Notes: generated from the letters alone by a model not told the origin. A DNA stretch of 64,000 nt from Chryseobacterium soldanellicola (GCF_900100115.1 NZ_FNKL01000001.1:434001-498000); one strand, 5' to 3'. Counted from the stretch's first letter, positions 19,747 through 29,358 are shown. A program made the numbers and translations.

Positions 19747-20514
19747 ATGAAGTTGAAATTTTTAGGAACGGGAACTTCCCAGGGCGTACCCGTTATTGGC
19801 TGCACTTGCGAAGTATGTACATCAAAAAATCCCAAAGACAATCGTTTTCGCTCTTCCGCGATGGTAACTACGGAAGAAAACAGAAAAATATTGATTGATT
19901 GCGGACCTGATTTCAGGCAGCAAATGCTTTTAAATCATGAAAGCAACATAGATATTGCTCTGCTCACGCACGAACACAACGACCATGTGATCGGGCTTGA
20001 CGATATGCGCCCGCTTATTTTTAAGAGTGGAAAAAATATGCCTCTTTATTGTTATCAAAGGGTTGGCCATGAGGTTAAAAACCGTTTTCCATACGCTTTT
20101 ACAGACGTAAGATATCCGGGAGCTCCGGCATTTGACCTTCATGAAATTGAAAACGAAACTTTCACTGTTTTAAATACGGAAATTACTCCGATTGAAGTAA
20201 TTCATTATAAAATTACTGTTTTCGGATATAAATTTAAAAATATGGCTTACATCACAGATGCCGGCTTTATTTCTGACACGGAAAAGAAAAAATTGAAGAA
20301 TTTGGATGTTTTAGTTTTAAACTGCATTCGAAAATTTGATCCTCATCCTGCGCATTTTATTCTTCCGGATGTGATTAAGCTATTTGAAGAGCTGCAGCCT
20401 AAGCAATTATTTTTAACTCACATCAGCCATCATTTAGGATTACATGATGTTGAAGATAAACAACTTCCGACCGGAATGCACCTTGCTTACGATGGTTTGG
20501 AGATAGAATTTTAA
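19747..20514 (+). CDS. MBL-fold metallo-hydrolase, PhnP-like
   Basis: 255 residues of the metallo-beta-lactamase fold, PhnP/'phosphoribosyl 1,2-cyclic phosphodiesterase' branch. Typical features: the opening LKFLGTGTSQGVPVIGCTCEVC (3-24) with two Cys, SSAMVTTEENRKILIDCGPDFR, and the metal motif LLTHEHNDHVIGLDDMRP (about 77-94). A further metal ligand Asp lies in AYITDAGF, and a His in LTHISHHLG. It hydrolyses a phosphodiester or similar ester; the true substrate is not shown. Its start lies 54 bp from the divergent 475-residue gene, so the two share a promoter region. Confidence 0.85.
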   Translation: MKLKFLGTGTSQGVPVIGCTCEVCTSKNPKDNRFRSSAMVTTEENRKILIDCGPDFRQQMLLNHESNIDIALLTHEHNDHVIGLDDMRPLIFKSGKNMPLYCYQRVGHEVKNRFPYAFTDVRYPGAPAFDLHEIENETFTVLNTEITPIEVIHYKITVFGYKFKNMAYITDAGFISDTEKKKLKNLDVLVLNCIRKFDPHPAHFILPDVIKLFEELQPKQLFLTHISHHLGLHDVEDKQLPTGMHLAYDGLEIEF

Positions 20515-20535
20515 AAATTTTTCATCAAAATATTT

Positions 20536-20564
20536 TTGAGTATTAAGAAAAGTTTATATATTTG
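20536..20564 (+). promoter_or_regulatory. Promoter of tRNA-Leu
   Basis: TTG (20536-20538), 18-nt spacer, TATATTTG (20557-20564): a complete Bacteroidetes-type promoter 28 nt before the tRNA. Confidence 0.75.
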
Positions 20565-20592
20565 CACACCAATTAAAAGCGTGGTAACACCA

Positions 20593-20672
20593 GCCCAGGT
20601 GGCGGAATTGGTAGACGCGCTGGTCTCAAACACCAGTTCTTAGGAGTACCGGTTCGATCCCGGTCCTGGGTA
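20593..20672 (+). tRNA. tRNA-Leu (anticodon CAA)
   Basis: About 80 nt class II tRNA. Acceptor stem GCCCAGG pairs with CCTGGGT; D-loop GGCGGAATTGGTAGACGC; anticodon stem CTGGT/ACCAG with loop CTCAAAC, giving CAA for UUG codons. The variable arm is long, and the T-arm is CGGTTCGATCCCG. CCA is not encoded. A promoter precedes it and a strong terminator follows. Confidence 0.93.
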
Positions 20673-20673
20673 C

Positions 20674-20720
20674 AAAACCGGAAAGATGTGATAATTCACT
20701 TTCTTTCCGGTTTTTTTTAA
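20674..20720 (+). terminator. Terminator of tRNA-Leu
   Basis: 13-bp stem (20674-20686 with 20702-20714), AAAACCGGAAAGA, followed by a T-run. Confidence 0.85.
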
Positions 20721-20918
20721 CTCCTAACGCATTTGTTATTTGCATATTATTCCTTATGTTTAGTTTAATTCATGAAAATGGATTGAAGACTCTACGTCAA
20801 TATCTTCTGTGTTATCGTTGAATCTTATAAACTGTAATTTTTTCTAACTCTTTCATCAATTAAAGTTAAAAAATAAGGTCTTTTAACGCAGCAAATTGCA
20901 TTTGTCACAATTCTGGAA

Positions 20919-21716
20919 TTAGATACTTAAATATTCACTAATCGTTTTTAAGACTCCAAAATCGTCATTTGAAAGTGTAGAAAAGCTGGCGGCAATTTTT
21001 ACAGAAGGATGAGCATTTTCCATTGCGTAAGAATATTTTGATCTTTCAAGCATTGTGATATCATTCATGTAATCTCCGAAAGACATGGTCTGGGAGGGCG
21101 AGATATTCAGAAGATTCTGCAACTTTTGCAGCGCATTGCCTTTGTTGATGTCTTTATTCATTATATCAAGCCAGTATTTCCCGGATACAACTACTTCCAG
21201 ATTATTCTCCCGGAATTTCTTAAGGAAAGGGTAAAGATTCTTTTCAGAACCCTCAGGATGATAAACTGCAATCTTGAATACATCATCATCAACTTCTTCT
21301 CCCAGGTCATTTACTTTTTGATTTTCAGTATAATATTTTGTAAAATACTCTACAAACTGCTGATCATCACTTTCATAATAAGCTTTCTTTTTTGCAGACA
21401 AAACAGCCCTGGCACCAGGAATTTCACGAATGGCCGCGGTAATATCAACAATAAATGCATGTTCTAACTTATCTGCAAAAAGTTCTTTATTTTTATAAAT
21501 AACATATCCTCCATTTTCTGCAATAAAACCGATGTCATTCTTAATGTCTTCAAAATATTGGGTAATCCCCGGCATTTGTCTGCCACTCGCAGGCACAAAT
21601 AAGATATTTCTTTTTTTCAACTCCTTAAAGACAGCAGAAAAGTCAGGACTCACTTCATAATGTGAATTGAGAAAGGTACCATCCATATCCGTGACAATCA
21701 ATTTAATATCTCTCAT
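20919..21716 (-). CDS. HAD hydrolase, Cof family
   Basis: 265 residues from the ATG at 21716; a TTG 51 bp upstream would extend it but adds sequence with no family match. Cof-type phosphatase: motif I LIVTDMDGTFLN with nucleophile and acid/base Asp near residues 8 and 10; motif II ILFVPASGR; a C2-type cap of about 100 residues; motif III Lys in NKDINKGNALQKL; motif IV MSFGDYMNDITML. Probably dephosphorylates sugar phosphates or similar small molecules. It lies downstream of galT on the same strand with its own -7 box in front. Confidence 0.85.
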   Translation of the reverse strand: MRDIKLIVTDMDGTFLNSHYEVSPDFSAVFKELKKRNILFVPASGRQMPGITQYFEDIKNDIGFIAENGGYVIYKNKELFADKLEHAFIVDITAAIREIPGARAVLSAKKKAYYESDDQQFVEYFTKYYTENQKVNDLGEEVDDDVFKIAVYHPEGSEKNLYPFLKKFRENNLEVVVSGKYWLDIMNKDINKGNALQKLQNLLNISPSQTMSFGDYMNDITMLERSKYSYAMENAHPSVKIAASFSTLSNDDFGVLKTISEYLSI

Positions 21717-21782
21717 AATAGTATTCTTTACACATAATTCCCCTGAAATCTCCCGAGGGTAAATCAATTAAAATGTAGGATG

Positions 21783-21790
21783 CAAAGTTA
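21783..21790 (-). promoter_or_regulatory. -7 box for the HAD gene
   Basis: TAACTTTG on the minus strand, TANNTTTG type, about 67 nt before the HAD ATG; no TTG at -33. Confidence 0.4.
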
Positions 21791-21798
21791 AGTTCTTT

Positions 21799-22851
21799 TT
21801 ATTTATCACTTTTGTAATGTACAACCGAAAGATTCTGCAATATTTCTGCGCTCTGTTCCGGCGTGATATCACGTTGCGGTTCGGCAAGCATTTCATAGCC
21901 GACCATAAATTTTTTCACCGCTGCATTCCGTAATAAAGGCGGATAAAAATGCATATGAAAATGCCATTCAGGATGAGATTTTCCATCTGTTGGCGATTGA
22001 TGGATTCCTGCAGAATATGGAAAAGAAATTTCAAAAAGATTGTCGTATTTTGTGGTTAAATCTTTCAATATTCTTGCTAAGGAAAGTTTTTCCGAATCAG
22101 AAAACTGCAGAATATTTTCAGCTTTTCTCTTGCTGACAACCATTGTTTCATAAGGCCAGATTGCCCAAAATGGAACTAAAGCCACAAAATCCTCATTTTC
22201 AAGAACGATTCTTTCTTTTACTTCCAATTCTCTTTTGAGATAATCTTCCAGAAGCGAGCTTCCATTTTTTTCAAAATACTTTTTAAGATTTTCCTGTGTT
22301 TTCAAAACTGTCGACGGAATTGAAGCCTGTGCCCAGATTTGGCCGTGAGGATGCGGATTGCTGCATCCCATCACACTTCCCCGGTTCTCAAAAATCTGAA
22401 CGTGATTGATGTAATCTTCAGAACCTAACTCTTCGTATTGTTCCTGCCACACATCCACAACTTTTTTAATATCATCTGCTTCCATTTCCGGTAAAGTGAG
22501 ACTGTGGTTTTCCGAAAAGCAGATCACTCTGTTAATCCCGCGTTCCGGTTTTAATGTAAAAAAATCCGACTTTTCATCAGAAAATTCAACATCATCTTTC
22601 ATTAGGGAGCCAAAGTCGTTGTCAAAGACATAAACACCGGTGTAATCAGGATTTTTTTCACCATTAACACGCAGGTTTCCCGAACATAAATAACAATTTT
22701 CATCATGTGCCGGAAGCTGGTCTTCGGTAACTCTTTCAGTCTGTCCCTGCCAAGGTCTGTTGGCCCGTTGCGGAGACACCAGAATCCATTCATCCAAAAG
22801 AGGATTGTATCTTCTGTGAGGATGTTTTTTCTGATTAAATGACGAATTCAT
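21799..22851 (-). CDS. galT: Galactose-1-phosphate uridylyltransferase
   Basis: 350 residues from the ATG at 22851, chosen because MNSSFNQKKHPHRRYNPLL aligns with the start of E. coli GalT; an ATG eight codons upstream is possible. Leloir pathway enzyme moving UMP between galactose-1-phosphate and UDP-glucose. Seen: HPHRRYNPLLDEWILVSPQRA (10-30), a zinc-type CYLC (53-56), NRGSVMGCSNPHPHGQIW (157-173) with the catalytic HPH, and WHFHMHFYPP near the C-terminus. The start overlaps the end of galK by 17 bp, so both are translated from one mRNA. Confidence 0.93.
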   Translation of the reverse strand: MNSSFNQKKHPHRRYNPLLDEWILVSPQRANRPWQGQTERVTEDQLPAHDENCYLCSGNLRVNGEKNPDYTGVYVFDNDFGSLMKDDVEFSDEKSDFFTLKPERGINRVICFSENHSLTLPEMEADDIKKVVDVWQEQYEELGSEDYINHVQIFENRGSVMGCSNPHPHGQIWAQASIPSTVLKTQENLKKYFEKNGSSLLEDYLKRELEVKERIVLENEDFVALVPFWAIWPYETMVVSKRKAENILQFSDSEKLSLARILKDLTTKYDNLFEISFPYSAGIHQSPTDGKSHPEWHFHMHFYPPLLRNAAVKKFMVGYEMLAEPQRDITPEQSAEILQNLSVVHYKSDK

Positions 22852-24022
22852 TTCTTTTATATTCTTTGATTCCATCTGATATTTTTACACGGTACACCTT
22901 CATTTCGATGTTAAAATACATTTTGTATTTCGCACTGATATTTTTAATAACTTCATCAACATTTTCATCCTTAATAAGATTGATGCTGCATCCGCCAAAA
23001 CCGCCGCCCATTATTCTTGCGCCTGAAACGCCGTCTTCTTTTAAAGTTTCCTCTACCATAAAATCCAGTTCCTTGCAACTCACTTCAAATTCAGTAGAAA
23101 GCCCTGAATGTGTTTCGGTAAGAAGCTCACCCAGATATCGTGTATCTCCTTCTGACAAAGCTTTGGCGGCTTTTTCAACTCTCTTGATTTCCTTTAAAAG
23201 ATAAAGGCATCTTTTGTAGGATATCTCTCCTATTTCTGGCCTCACTTCATCCAACATTGAAAAACTGAAATCTCTGAACTTCTCTATTTCCGGAAATTTC
23301 TCCCATAATTTCTTTTTTCCTTTATCAACATCTTTTCGTCGGTCGTTATAGCCGGAAGTGAGATGTGTATGTTTTACGCAACTATCAAAAAGAACCAGAC
23401 TGTGACCCTCGAGATTAGCCTCAAAATACTGATGCTCCAGAGAATTGCAGTCCAGCATTATCACCTGATGTTCTTTGCCGAAAACAGAGGCAAACTGGTC
23501 CATAATTCCACATTTAACCCCAACAAAAGTGTGTTCGGATTTCTGACCAATGAGCGCTAAATCTTTTTTAGATAAATTTAAATTAAAAATTTCGTTGAGG
23601 ATAAAAGCAAATCCGCATTCCAAAGCTGCTGAAGACGACAAACCTGAACCCATCGGAATTGTACTGCTGAAAGCAATCTGCAGTCCTCCGATAGCTTTTC
23701 CGCTTTCCTGAATGGCATTGAAAACACCCAATAAATAATTAACCCAGGTCTGTGAAACCGGAGTTTGTTTTTGGTTGGTATTAAAGCTAAAAGAATCGTT
23801 AAAATCTACAGCAAAAAAAGTGCAGCTTTCTGAGTTATTTAGCTTTTTTACAGCAAAACAGATATGTTTGTCGATAGCGGCCGGAAGTACAAAACCATCG
23901 CTGTAATCAACGTGTTCGCCAATAATATTAATTCTTCCCGGGGCCAGAAAAATTCGTTCCGGGTCAGATTGAAAGGCTGATAGAAACGCCTCCTTCGTAT
24001 GTCTGATTAATTTCTCCTGCAT
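22835..24022 (-). CDS. galK: Galactokinase
   Basis: 395 residues from the ATG at 24022 (a TTG four codons upstream is not needed). GHMP kinase that phosphorylates galactose at C1. All signature regions are present: APGRINIIGEHVDYSDGFVLP (27-47, sugar binding), STIPMGSGLSSSAALE (120-135, phosphate loop), CGIMDQFASVFG, and GARIMGGGFGGCSINL near the C-terminus. Followed by galT with overlap. Downstream of transaldolase; the galactose genes thus sit at the end of the xylan block, fitting galactose side chains of hemicellulose. No galE is in the window. Confidence 0.95.
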   Translation of the reverse strand: MQEKLIRHTKEAFLSAFQSDPERIFLAPGRINIIGEHVDYSDGFVLPAAIDKHICFAVKKLNNSESCTFFAVDFNDSFSFNTNQKQTPVSQTWVNYLLGVFNAIQESGKAIGGLQIAFSSTIPMGSGLSSSAALECGFAFILNEIFNLNLSKKDLALIGQKSEHTFVGVKCGIMDQFASVFGKEHQVIMLDCNSLEHQYFEANLEGHSLVLFDSCVKHTHLTSGYNDRRKDVDKGKKKLWEKFPEIEKFRDFSFSMLDEVRPEIGEISYKRCLYLLKEIKRVEKAAKALSEGDTRYLGELLTETHSGLSTEFEVSCKELDFMVEETLKEDGVSGARIMGGGFGGCSINLIKDENVDEVIKNISAKYKMYFNIEMKVYRVKISDGIKEYKRNEFVI

Positions 24023-24093
24023 AGATGACTGCAATTTATGCTTTTTTTCATTAATAAATCAGAGACAATTTAAATTCATATTGTGCTGCATAA

Positions 24094-24747
24094 TTATTTC
24101 AATTTTTTTGAATCTTTAATAAACTGCTCCAAACCGCTGTCTGTCAATGGATGTTTCAGCAATGACAAAATCGGAGGCAATGGACAAGTCACAACATCGG
24201 CACCGATTTTTGCACAATTAATGATGTGCATACTATGTCTTACAGAAGCCGCTAAAATCTCTGTCTCGAAGCCATAATTATCGAAAATAAGACGGATTTC
24301 TTCAATAAGATTCAAACTGTCAGTCGAAATATCATCCAATCTTCCCAAAAACGGAGAAACGTAACTCGCTCCTGCTTTTGCTGCCAAAAGTGCCTGACCT
24401 GCGGAAAAAATCAGGGTACAATTGGTTTTGATTCCTTTATCGGAAAAATATTTAAGAGCTTTTACGCCGTCTTTTATCATTGGGATTTTCACAACGATAT
24501 TCGGATGAATGGCTGCAAGAGTTTCACCTTCTGCAATCATTTCTTCGTAGGTTGTAGAAAGGACTTCGGCTGAAATAGCACCGTCAACAATTTCACAGAT
24601 ATCTTTGTAATGCTGCAAAATAGCTTCTGTGCCGCTGATTCCTTCCTTCGCCATCAATGATGGATTGGTCGTAACGCCATCCAAAATTCCGAGATCATTA
24701 GCTTCTTTTATCTGCTCTAAATTGGCGGTATCAATAAAAAATTTCAT
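24094..24747 (-). CDS. Transaldolase / fructose-6-phosphate aldolase family
   Basis: 217 residues of the short TalC/FSA class (full transaldolases are about 320). Schiff-base lysine in NIVVKIPM (Lys87). Other conserved stretches: [29 protein letters not shown] (24-36), [25 protein letters not shown] and a final DSGLEQF. Members act either as transaldolases of the pentose phosphate pathway or as fructose-6-phosphate aldolases. Its place in a pentose-polymer operon makes the transaldolase role more likely. It lies 46 bp downstream of the GH67 gene. Confidence 0.9.
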   Translation of the reverse strand: MKFFIDTANLEQIKEANDLGILDGVTTNPSLMAKEGISGTEAILQHYKDICEIVDGAISAEVLSTTYEEMIAEGETLAAIHPNIVVKIPMIKDGVKALKYFSDKGIKTNCTLIFSAGQALLAAKAGASYVSPFLGRLDDISTDSLNLIEEIRLIFDNYGFETEILAASVRHSMHIINCAKIGADVVTCPLPPILSLLKHPLTDSGLEQFIKDSKKLK

Positions 24748-24793
24748 AAAATATAATGTTAAAATTATTTAAGTTATTTCAAGTTGGAAAATC

Positions 24794-26827
24794 TTAATTA
24801 TGATGTCCCATATCAAGTTTGATCTTCTTCAAATCTTCCAGCTCGTGAACCGGTCTTTCAATATCATAAGGAATCGGCATCTTTGAAAAAGTCTGGAAAT
24901 ATAGAAGACAAGCATCTTTCCACCAGACAGCATCTTTTGACTGAATTTTTAATTTTGACTGAATATGCTGAAATCGTTCCTCATCCACATAAGACTGCAT
25001 TTTGTCCCAGATTTTTTGATATTCGCGTACGTTTTTTACGCCTGTATCATATTTGTATGATAATTCTTCCCATAAGGTTTTTCCGTCTTTCATCTGATAA
25101 TCCCATGGAACGTGTTGAAACCAGAGAATAAGGTTTTCCGGACAGGTTTTGATATTTCCGTAGATGTCATTAAGTGGAGGAAAATATTGTGACACGGCAT
25201 TACTTCCTGATTTTGTTCTGTCAAAACCAAGTCCATTTTCATTAGCTTGATGATAATACACTGGTGACCAATCAGGTCTTCCGCCTTTGTAATTGCCCCA
25301 CGGTTCCGGCCCATAATGATGTCCACCTGCGAAAATATGATGAAGACCAAGCGGCATCATATAATCTACCGCTGTTTCTCTTGAAGTGAGCATCATTTCT
25401 TTTACTGGATTAAGGAATTTTTCATTATCGTTAAAAGTCATTTTAATCCATTCATCAGCAATCTGTTCCGAAGTCAAATCGTGGTTCCAGGCCAAACGTC
25501 CGAAAGCATACCAATTGGCTTGGGCAAAATGATGACCCGTCCAGTTTTTATCTTCACCAATGTTTGCAACAGCAGAAATTGCGGTTAATTTTGCTGGTCT
25601 TAAAGTTCCGTCCGTAATTTTGGCAATCGTGGAACCTTTTCCGTCAGAATAAGTATCGCTGTCTAAAGTTTCCTTAAACAAGGGCGCAAGATAAACCAGA
25701 TGATTGGCTTGCCCTAGATATTCCTGAGTAATCTGGAATTCAACCATTTCGAGAGTTTTTTTTAAGGCTCCAAAAAGCGGATTAAAAGCTTCACGAGGCT
25801 GAAAATCAACGGGTCCGTTTTTGATTTGAATAATAACATTATCTTTAAATTTACCATCAAGAGGCATAAATTCAAGATAAGCCTGTTTCGCACGGTCATC
25901 TTTGCTCGGACTGTAGACAAATGCTCTCCACATCACAATTCCACCGTAAGGTTTCAGAACATCGGCCATCATATTGGCCCCGTCCGCGTGCGTTCTTCCA
26001 TAATCTTGTGGGCCCGGTTGGCCTTCAGAATTGGCCTTTACCAAAAAACCACCAAAATCAGGAATTAATTTATAAATTTCGGAGGCTTTATCCTTCCACC
26101 ACTTCTGAACTTCCTTATTTAAAGGATCTGAATTTTGCAATCCTCCTAAAACCTTCGGCGATGAGAAATTAACAGATAGATAAACTTTGATTCCGTAAGG
26201 TCTGAAAATATCTGCCAACACTTTGATTTTTTCCAGATAATCTTTTCTGAGCATATTTGGAGATGCATTCACATTGTTGAGAACGGCCGCATTAATTCCG
26301 ATGGATGCATTTGCTCTTGCATATTCTTCATATCTGGGCGAAATGGTATTAGGTAAATCTTCCCATTTCCAAAGCGAATGCCCGGCATAACCGCGCTCAA
26401 TGGTTCCGTCCAAGTTATCCCAATGGTTAAGAATTCTCACATCGTAGGAAGGTTTTTCAGTAATATTCAGATTTGTTGTCGCAGAATTGGTTTGCTGTAA
26501 ACGCAGAATATGATAAACGCCATACAATAATCCGATTTCTTTTTCAGCAGAAATAACCAATTTATTCTGAACTGATTTTATGGTATAACCGCCTTTCAGA
26601 TTTTTTAATGATTTATCGGTTCGAAGTTCAATTTCCTGACCTTGCCAATGATTTATCAATTCTTTTTTAGCAATATTCAAGGTAGGATTATTTCCTTTGG
26701 AAATGATTTTATCTGCCGTAACTCCATTTTTTGCCGGAAACCGAAGCCAAAGCTGACTTCCGTCTTCTGCGAAAACTGCAAACGGAATCATTAGAAATAC
26801 TAAAATATAAAGTCGGAATTTTTGCAT
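24794..26827 (-). CDS. Alpha-glucuronidase, GH67
   Basis: 677 residues with a Sec signal peptide (about 1-20, ending VFAED). Removes 4-O-methyl-glucuronic acid from the non-reducing end of xylo-oligosaccharides, so it works after a xylanase, probably in the periplasm. The GH67 three-domain layout is visible. The N-terminal domain is about 25-130. The central barrel carries RILNHWDNLDGTIERGYAG (131-149) and VKANSEGQPGPQDYGR (263-278), where Glu268 fits the catalytic acid. The C-terminal helical domain has HHYGPEPWG. It is followed by transaldolase, and precedes the repeat-rich gap to the GH43 gene. Confidence 0.93.
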   Translation of the reverse strand: MQKFRLYILVFLMIPFAVFAEDGSQLWLRFPAKNGVTADKIISKGNNPTLNIAKKELINHWQGQEIELRTDKSLKNLKGGYTIKSVQNKLVISAEKEIGLLYGVYHILRLQQTNSATTNLNITEKPSYDVRILNHWDNLDGTIERGYAGHSLWKWEDLPNTISPRYEEYARANASIGINAAVLNNVNASPNMLRKDYLEKIKVLADIFRPYGIKVYLSVNFSSPKVLGGLQNSDPLNKEVQKWWKDKASEIYKLIPDFGGFLVKANSEGQPGPQDYGRTHADGANMMADVLKPYGGIVMWRAFVYSPSKDDRAKQAYLEFMPLDGKFKDNVIIQIKNGPVDFQPREAFNPLFGALKKTLEMVEFQITQEYLGQANHLVYLAPLFKETLDSDTYSDGKGSTIAKITDGTLRPAKLTAISAVANIGEDKNWTGHHFAQANWYAFGRLAWNHDLTSEQIADEWIKMTFNDNEKFLNPVKEMMLTSRETAVDYMMPLGLHHIFAGGHHYGPEPWGNYKGGRPDWSPVYYHQANENGLGFDRTKSGSNAVSQYFPPLNDIYGNIKTCPENLILWFQHVPWDYQMKDGKTLWEELSYKYDTGVKNVREYQKIWDKMQSYVDEERFQHIQSKLKIQSKDAVWWKDACLLYFQTFSKMPIPYDIERPVHELEDLKKIKLDMGHHN

Positions 26828-26860
26828 TGAAAACTTTTTTATGGTTATACCTACATTTAA

Positions 26861-26953
26861 TGATGTTGAACCTTTCGGGTTTTGTGTATTCTATCTCACA
26901 TTTTTCCATAGGTTTTCACCTATGGCTATTCATATTGAACCCTTCCGGGTTCT
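26861..26953. repeat. Double-hairpin repeat, copy A plus partial copy
   Basis: CCATAGGT...ACCTATGG (26906-26925) followed by GAACCCTTCCGGGTTC (26937-26952). A partial extra unit, TTGAACCTTTCGGGTT, lies at about 26866-26881. Same family as 43787-43835 and 57103-57152. Confidence 0.8.
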
Positions 26954-26971
26954 TTGGAACTTTTTTATAGA

Positions 26972-27940
26972 TTAATCATCCAATCCTTCAATGGTTTTTA
27001 TTTTACCATTTTCATCATATTCCAATTCGATTACTTTCATACTTCTGAGCCAGGTTTTTCCTTCGCTTGGAACTGAATCATGGAAGAACAAATACCATTT
27101 TCCTTTAAATTCAACAATGCTGTGATGGGTTGTCCAGCCTACAACAGGTGTCAGAATTTCTCCCTGAAAAGTAAATGGCCCGTACGGGTTGTCGCCGGTT
27201 GCATAGCAAATTAAATGCGTATCACCGGTAGAATATGAAAAGTAATATTTATCATTGTATTTATGCATCCAGGAGGCTTCAAAAAAGCGGTGCTTGTCGC
27301 CATGAAGCAAAGGATCTCCATTTTCGTCAAGGATTAAAAGGTCTTTTGGTTCTTCACCAAATTCAAGCATATTATCAATTAAAACGGCCACTTTTGAAGA
27401 AATTGCCGGTTCATTTTCATTTGGAAGAATAGCAGATTCTAAGGCTTTGTTGTTTCTGTAACGCTGCAATTGTCCGCCCCAGATTCCACCGAAATACATA
27501 TAATGTTTTCCGCTTTCTTCAAAAATACAAGGGTCGATGCTGTAACTTCCCATCATCGGATGTTTCTCCGGCACAAAGGGCCCATAAGGTTTATCACTTA
27601 CTGCAACTCCGATTCTAAAAATATCATTTTTATCTTTTAAAGGAAAATACATATAATATTTACCGTTTTTATACGCCACATCGCAATCCCACAACTGTCT
27701 ACCCGACCAAGGAATATCTTTTACCGAAAGGACAATACCGTGATCCGTAATCTCGCCGTTTTCCACATCGTCTAAAGAAAAAACGTGATAATCATTCATA
27801 TCAAAATGGTCGCCGTTGTCATTTTCTTCTATTCCGCTTTCCCGGTCGTGAGAAGGATAAATGTACAATTTACCTTCAAAAACGTGTACAGAAGGATCTG
27901 CCATATAATCATTAGGAAATAGATATTTTGCTTTTTTCAT
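26972..27940 (-). CDS. Cytoplasmic GH43 glycosidase
   Basis: 322 residues, no signal peptide, therefore intracellular: it would act on imported oligosaccharides. GH43 five-blade propeller: general base Asp in YMADPSVHVF (Asp15), pKa-tuning Asp in YSIDPCIFEESG, catalytic acid Glu in RFFEASWMHKYNDKYYFSYS. Likely beta-xylosidase or alpha-L-arabinofuranosidase; the sequence does not decide between them. Gene order GH10-GH43-GH67 suggests xylo-oligosaccharides. Minus-strand operon; an AT-rich 49-bp gap with TTAGA-like motifs separates it from the GH10 gene. Confidence 0.88.
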   Translation of the reverse strand: MKKAKYLFPNDYMADPSVHVFEGKLYIYPSHDRESGIEENDNGDHFDMNDYHVFSLDDVENGEITDHGIVLSVKDIPWSGRQLWDCDVAYKNGKYYMYFPLKDKNDIFRIGVAVSDKPYGPFVPEKHPMMGSYSIDPCIFEESGKHYMYFGGIWGGQLQRYRNNKALESAILPNENEPAISSKVAVLIDNMLEFGEEPKDLLILDENGDPLLHGDKHRFFEASWMHKYNDKYYFSYSTGDTHLICYATGDNPYGPFTFQGEILTPVVGWTTHHSIVEFKGKWYLFFHDSVPSEGKTWLRSMKVIELEYDENGKIKTIEGLDD

Positions 27941-27989
27941 TGTTTTAATTAGAGGTTAGAAGTTAGATTTTAGAAACTAGATGTTAAAC

Positions 27990-29111
27990 TTATTTCTCTT
28001 TTGTTAATTGAATAATTTTTCCCACCACAGGCTTTGTCTGATCATTCCGGTCAAAAAGTAATGGATAATCGGTTCTGCCTTTTACCGGAAAATCGTTTTT
28101 CCAGGATTGGGCATCAGTCGTTCCCCACAACGTTACCCTTCTGATTTTATCCTGGTGTTTCAGGAATAATCTGAAAAAATCCAGATAACGGTTTTCCCAT
28201 TCTGTTTTTACATTTTCGGGAAGTCCGGCGGTGTAAGGATTCATTTTCGCTTCATATTCTACTTTATCGGAAACGTTGGCAGAAGTTCCCCAAGGCGAAG
28301 GTAATGCGCTGATTTCCATTTCTGTAACATTCACTTTTACCCCAGCTGCAGCATAATTTACTATTGCTTTTTCATATTCTGTTAATTTGGGAGTATCTAA
28401 TCCAACGTGGGTCTGCATTCCTACTCCATCGATTCGGATTCCTCTGGATTTTAAATTTTTAACGATTTTGGTAACCGTTTTTACTTTTTCCGGAAACCAT
28501 TCATTGTAATCATTGTAATACAATTCTGCATTTGGATCAGCTTCCTGTGCATATTGAAATGCCAAGGGAATAAATTCTTCGCCCAAAATCTCATAGAATT
28601 TACTTTTACGGTAAGAACCGTCTTCCATTATGGCTTCGTTAACAACATCATACCCTTTCACACGGCCTTTATATCTGCTGACAACCGTTGTGATGTGGTT
28701 TTTCATCCTTTGCTTCAAAACTTCCGCAGAGACATCTTTGCCTTCTTTGTCTACAAAGAACCATTTGGGTAATTGCGAATGCCAAATCAAGGTGTGACCG
28801 ATGATGAACATTTTGTTTTTCTCCCCAAAAGCCACAAATTTATCGGCATCATCAAAAAAGAATTTGCCTTCTTCCGGCTGCAAAAACATTGATTTCATAC
28901 AGTTTTCAGCAACGATGGAGCTGAATTGTTTTTTAATAATCTCAACAGACTTCACATCTGTTCCGTAAATCTGCGGAAGGCTCATTGCCGTTCCGATATA
29001 GAATTTATTTTTGAATGTGTTTTTAAGAGAATCGTTGGAACTAACCGTGCCTGCTGTTTTGCAGGAGACGGTTAAGGTTAAAATTCCTAATAGTGCTACT
29101 ATTTTTTTCAT
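27990..29111 (-). CDS. Endo-1,4-beta-xylanase, GH10, lipoprotein
   Basis: 373 residues. Signal peptidase II lipobox LTVSC with Cys17, so membrane-anchored. The rest is a single GH10 barrel: WHSQLPKWF (110-118), acid/base Glu159 in [11 protein letters not shown], nucleophile Glu264 in NVTEMEIS, and [12 protein letters not shown] near the C-terminus. It cuts the beta-1,4-xylan backbone into oligosaccharides. Together with GH67 and GH43 it forms a compact xylo-oligosaccharide set next to a GPH symporter. Length is as expected for a domain without a carbohydrate-binding module. Confidence 0.95.
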   Translation of the reverse strand: MKKIVALLGILTLTVSCKTAGTVSSNDSLKNTFKNKFYIGTAMSLPQIYGTDVKSVEIIKKQFSSIVAENCMKSMFLQPEEGKFFFDDADKFVAFGEKNKMFIIGHTLIWHSQLPKWFFVDKEGKDVSAEVLKQRMKNHITTVVSRYKGRVKGYDVVNEAIMEDGSYRKSKFYEILGEEFIPLAFQYAQEADPNAELYYNDYNEWFPEKVKTVTKIVKNLKSRGIRIDGVGMQTHVGLDTPKLTEYEKAIVNYAAAGVKVNVTEMEISALPSPWGTSANVSDKVEYEAKMNPYTAGLPENVKTEWENRYLDFFRLFLKHQDKIRRVTLWGTTDAQSWKNDFPVKGRTDYPLLFDRNDQTKPVVGKIIQLTKEK

Positions 29112-29132
29112 AAGATTTTTATTTTCATGTGA

Positions 29133-29170
29133 TTTTAGCCCGAAACTTATTATAAATTTTGGCTAAAGCC
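29133..29170. repeat. GGCTAAAGCC-type repeat
   Basis: TTTTAGCCCG at the left, about 18 AT-rich nt, then TTTTGGCTAAAGCC. Same building blocks as 17651-17698, in the opposite orientation. Confidence 0.6.
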
Positions 29171-29210
29171 TTCTTTGTCTTTTATTGAGCGAGCAAATTG
29201 ATTTTCAACC

Positions 29211-29242
29211 AGCCTTGTCAAGTTTTGAACTTTGACAAGGCT
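29211..29242. repeat. Inverted repeat AGCCTTGTCA
   Basis: Ten- to eleven-base-pair stem (29211-29221 and 29232-29242) with a short loop. The T-run is on the plus strand, where no gene ends, so I read it as a repeat and not as a terminator. Confidence 0.6.
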
Positions 29243-29258
29243 TTTTAACAGCGAATTG

Positions 29259-29345
29259 CACGCAGCCCGGCTTGAACGGAGCTCTTTTTGTGGAGCGAAG
29301 CGGAACAAAAAAGCGGGAGTGGAAGACGGATAAAGCTGCCCAAAT
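29259..29345. repeat. Dispersed GCAGCCCG/GCTGCCC repeat, copy 1
   Basis: Starts GCAGCCCGGCTTGA, contains GGAGCTCTTTTTGTGGAGC and GCGGAACAAAAAAGCGGGA, ends AAAGCTGCCCAAAT. Four copies in the window (also 32968, 44665, 57166), all between minus-strand genes of the sugar locus and in one orientation. CTTTTTGT/ACAAAAAAG can fold into a hairpin. Confidence 0.85.
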
Positions 29346-29358
29346 TTTTATTTCAGTA

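Noticed and set aside
29198..29250. Terminator for the MFS gene or xylanase
   Set aside because: The T-run is on the plus strand where no gene ends; kept as an inverted repeat.
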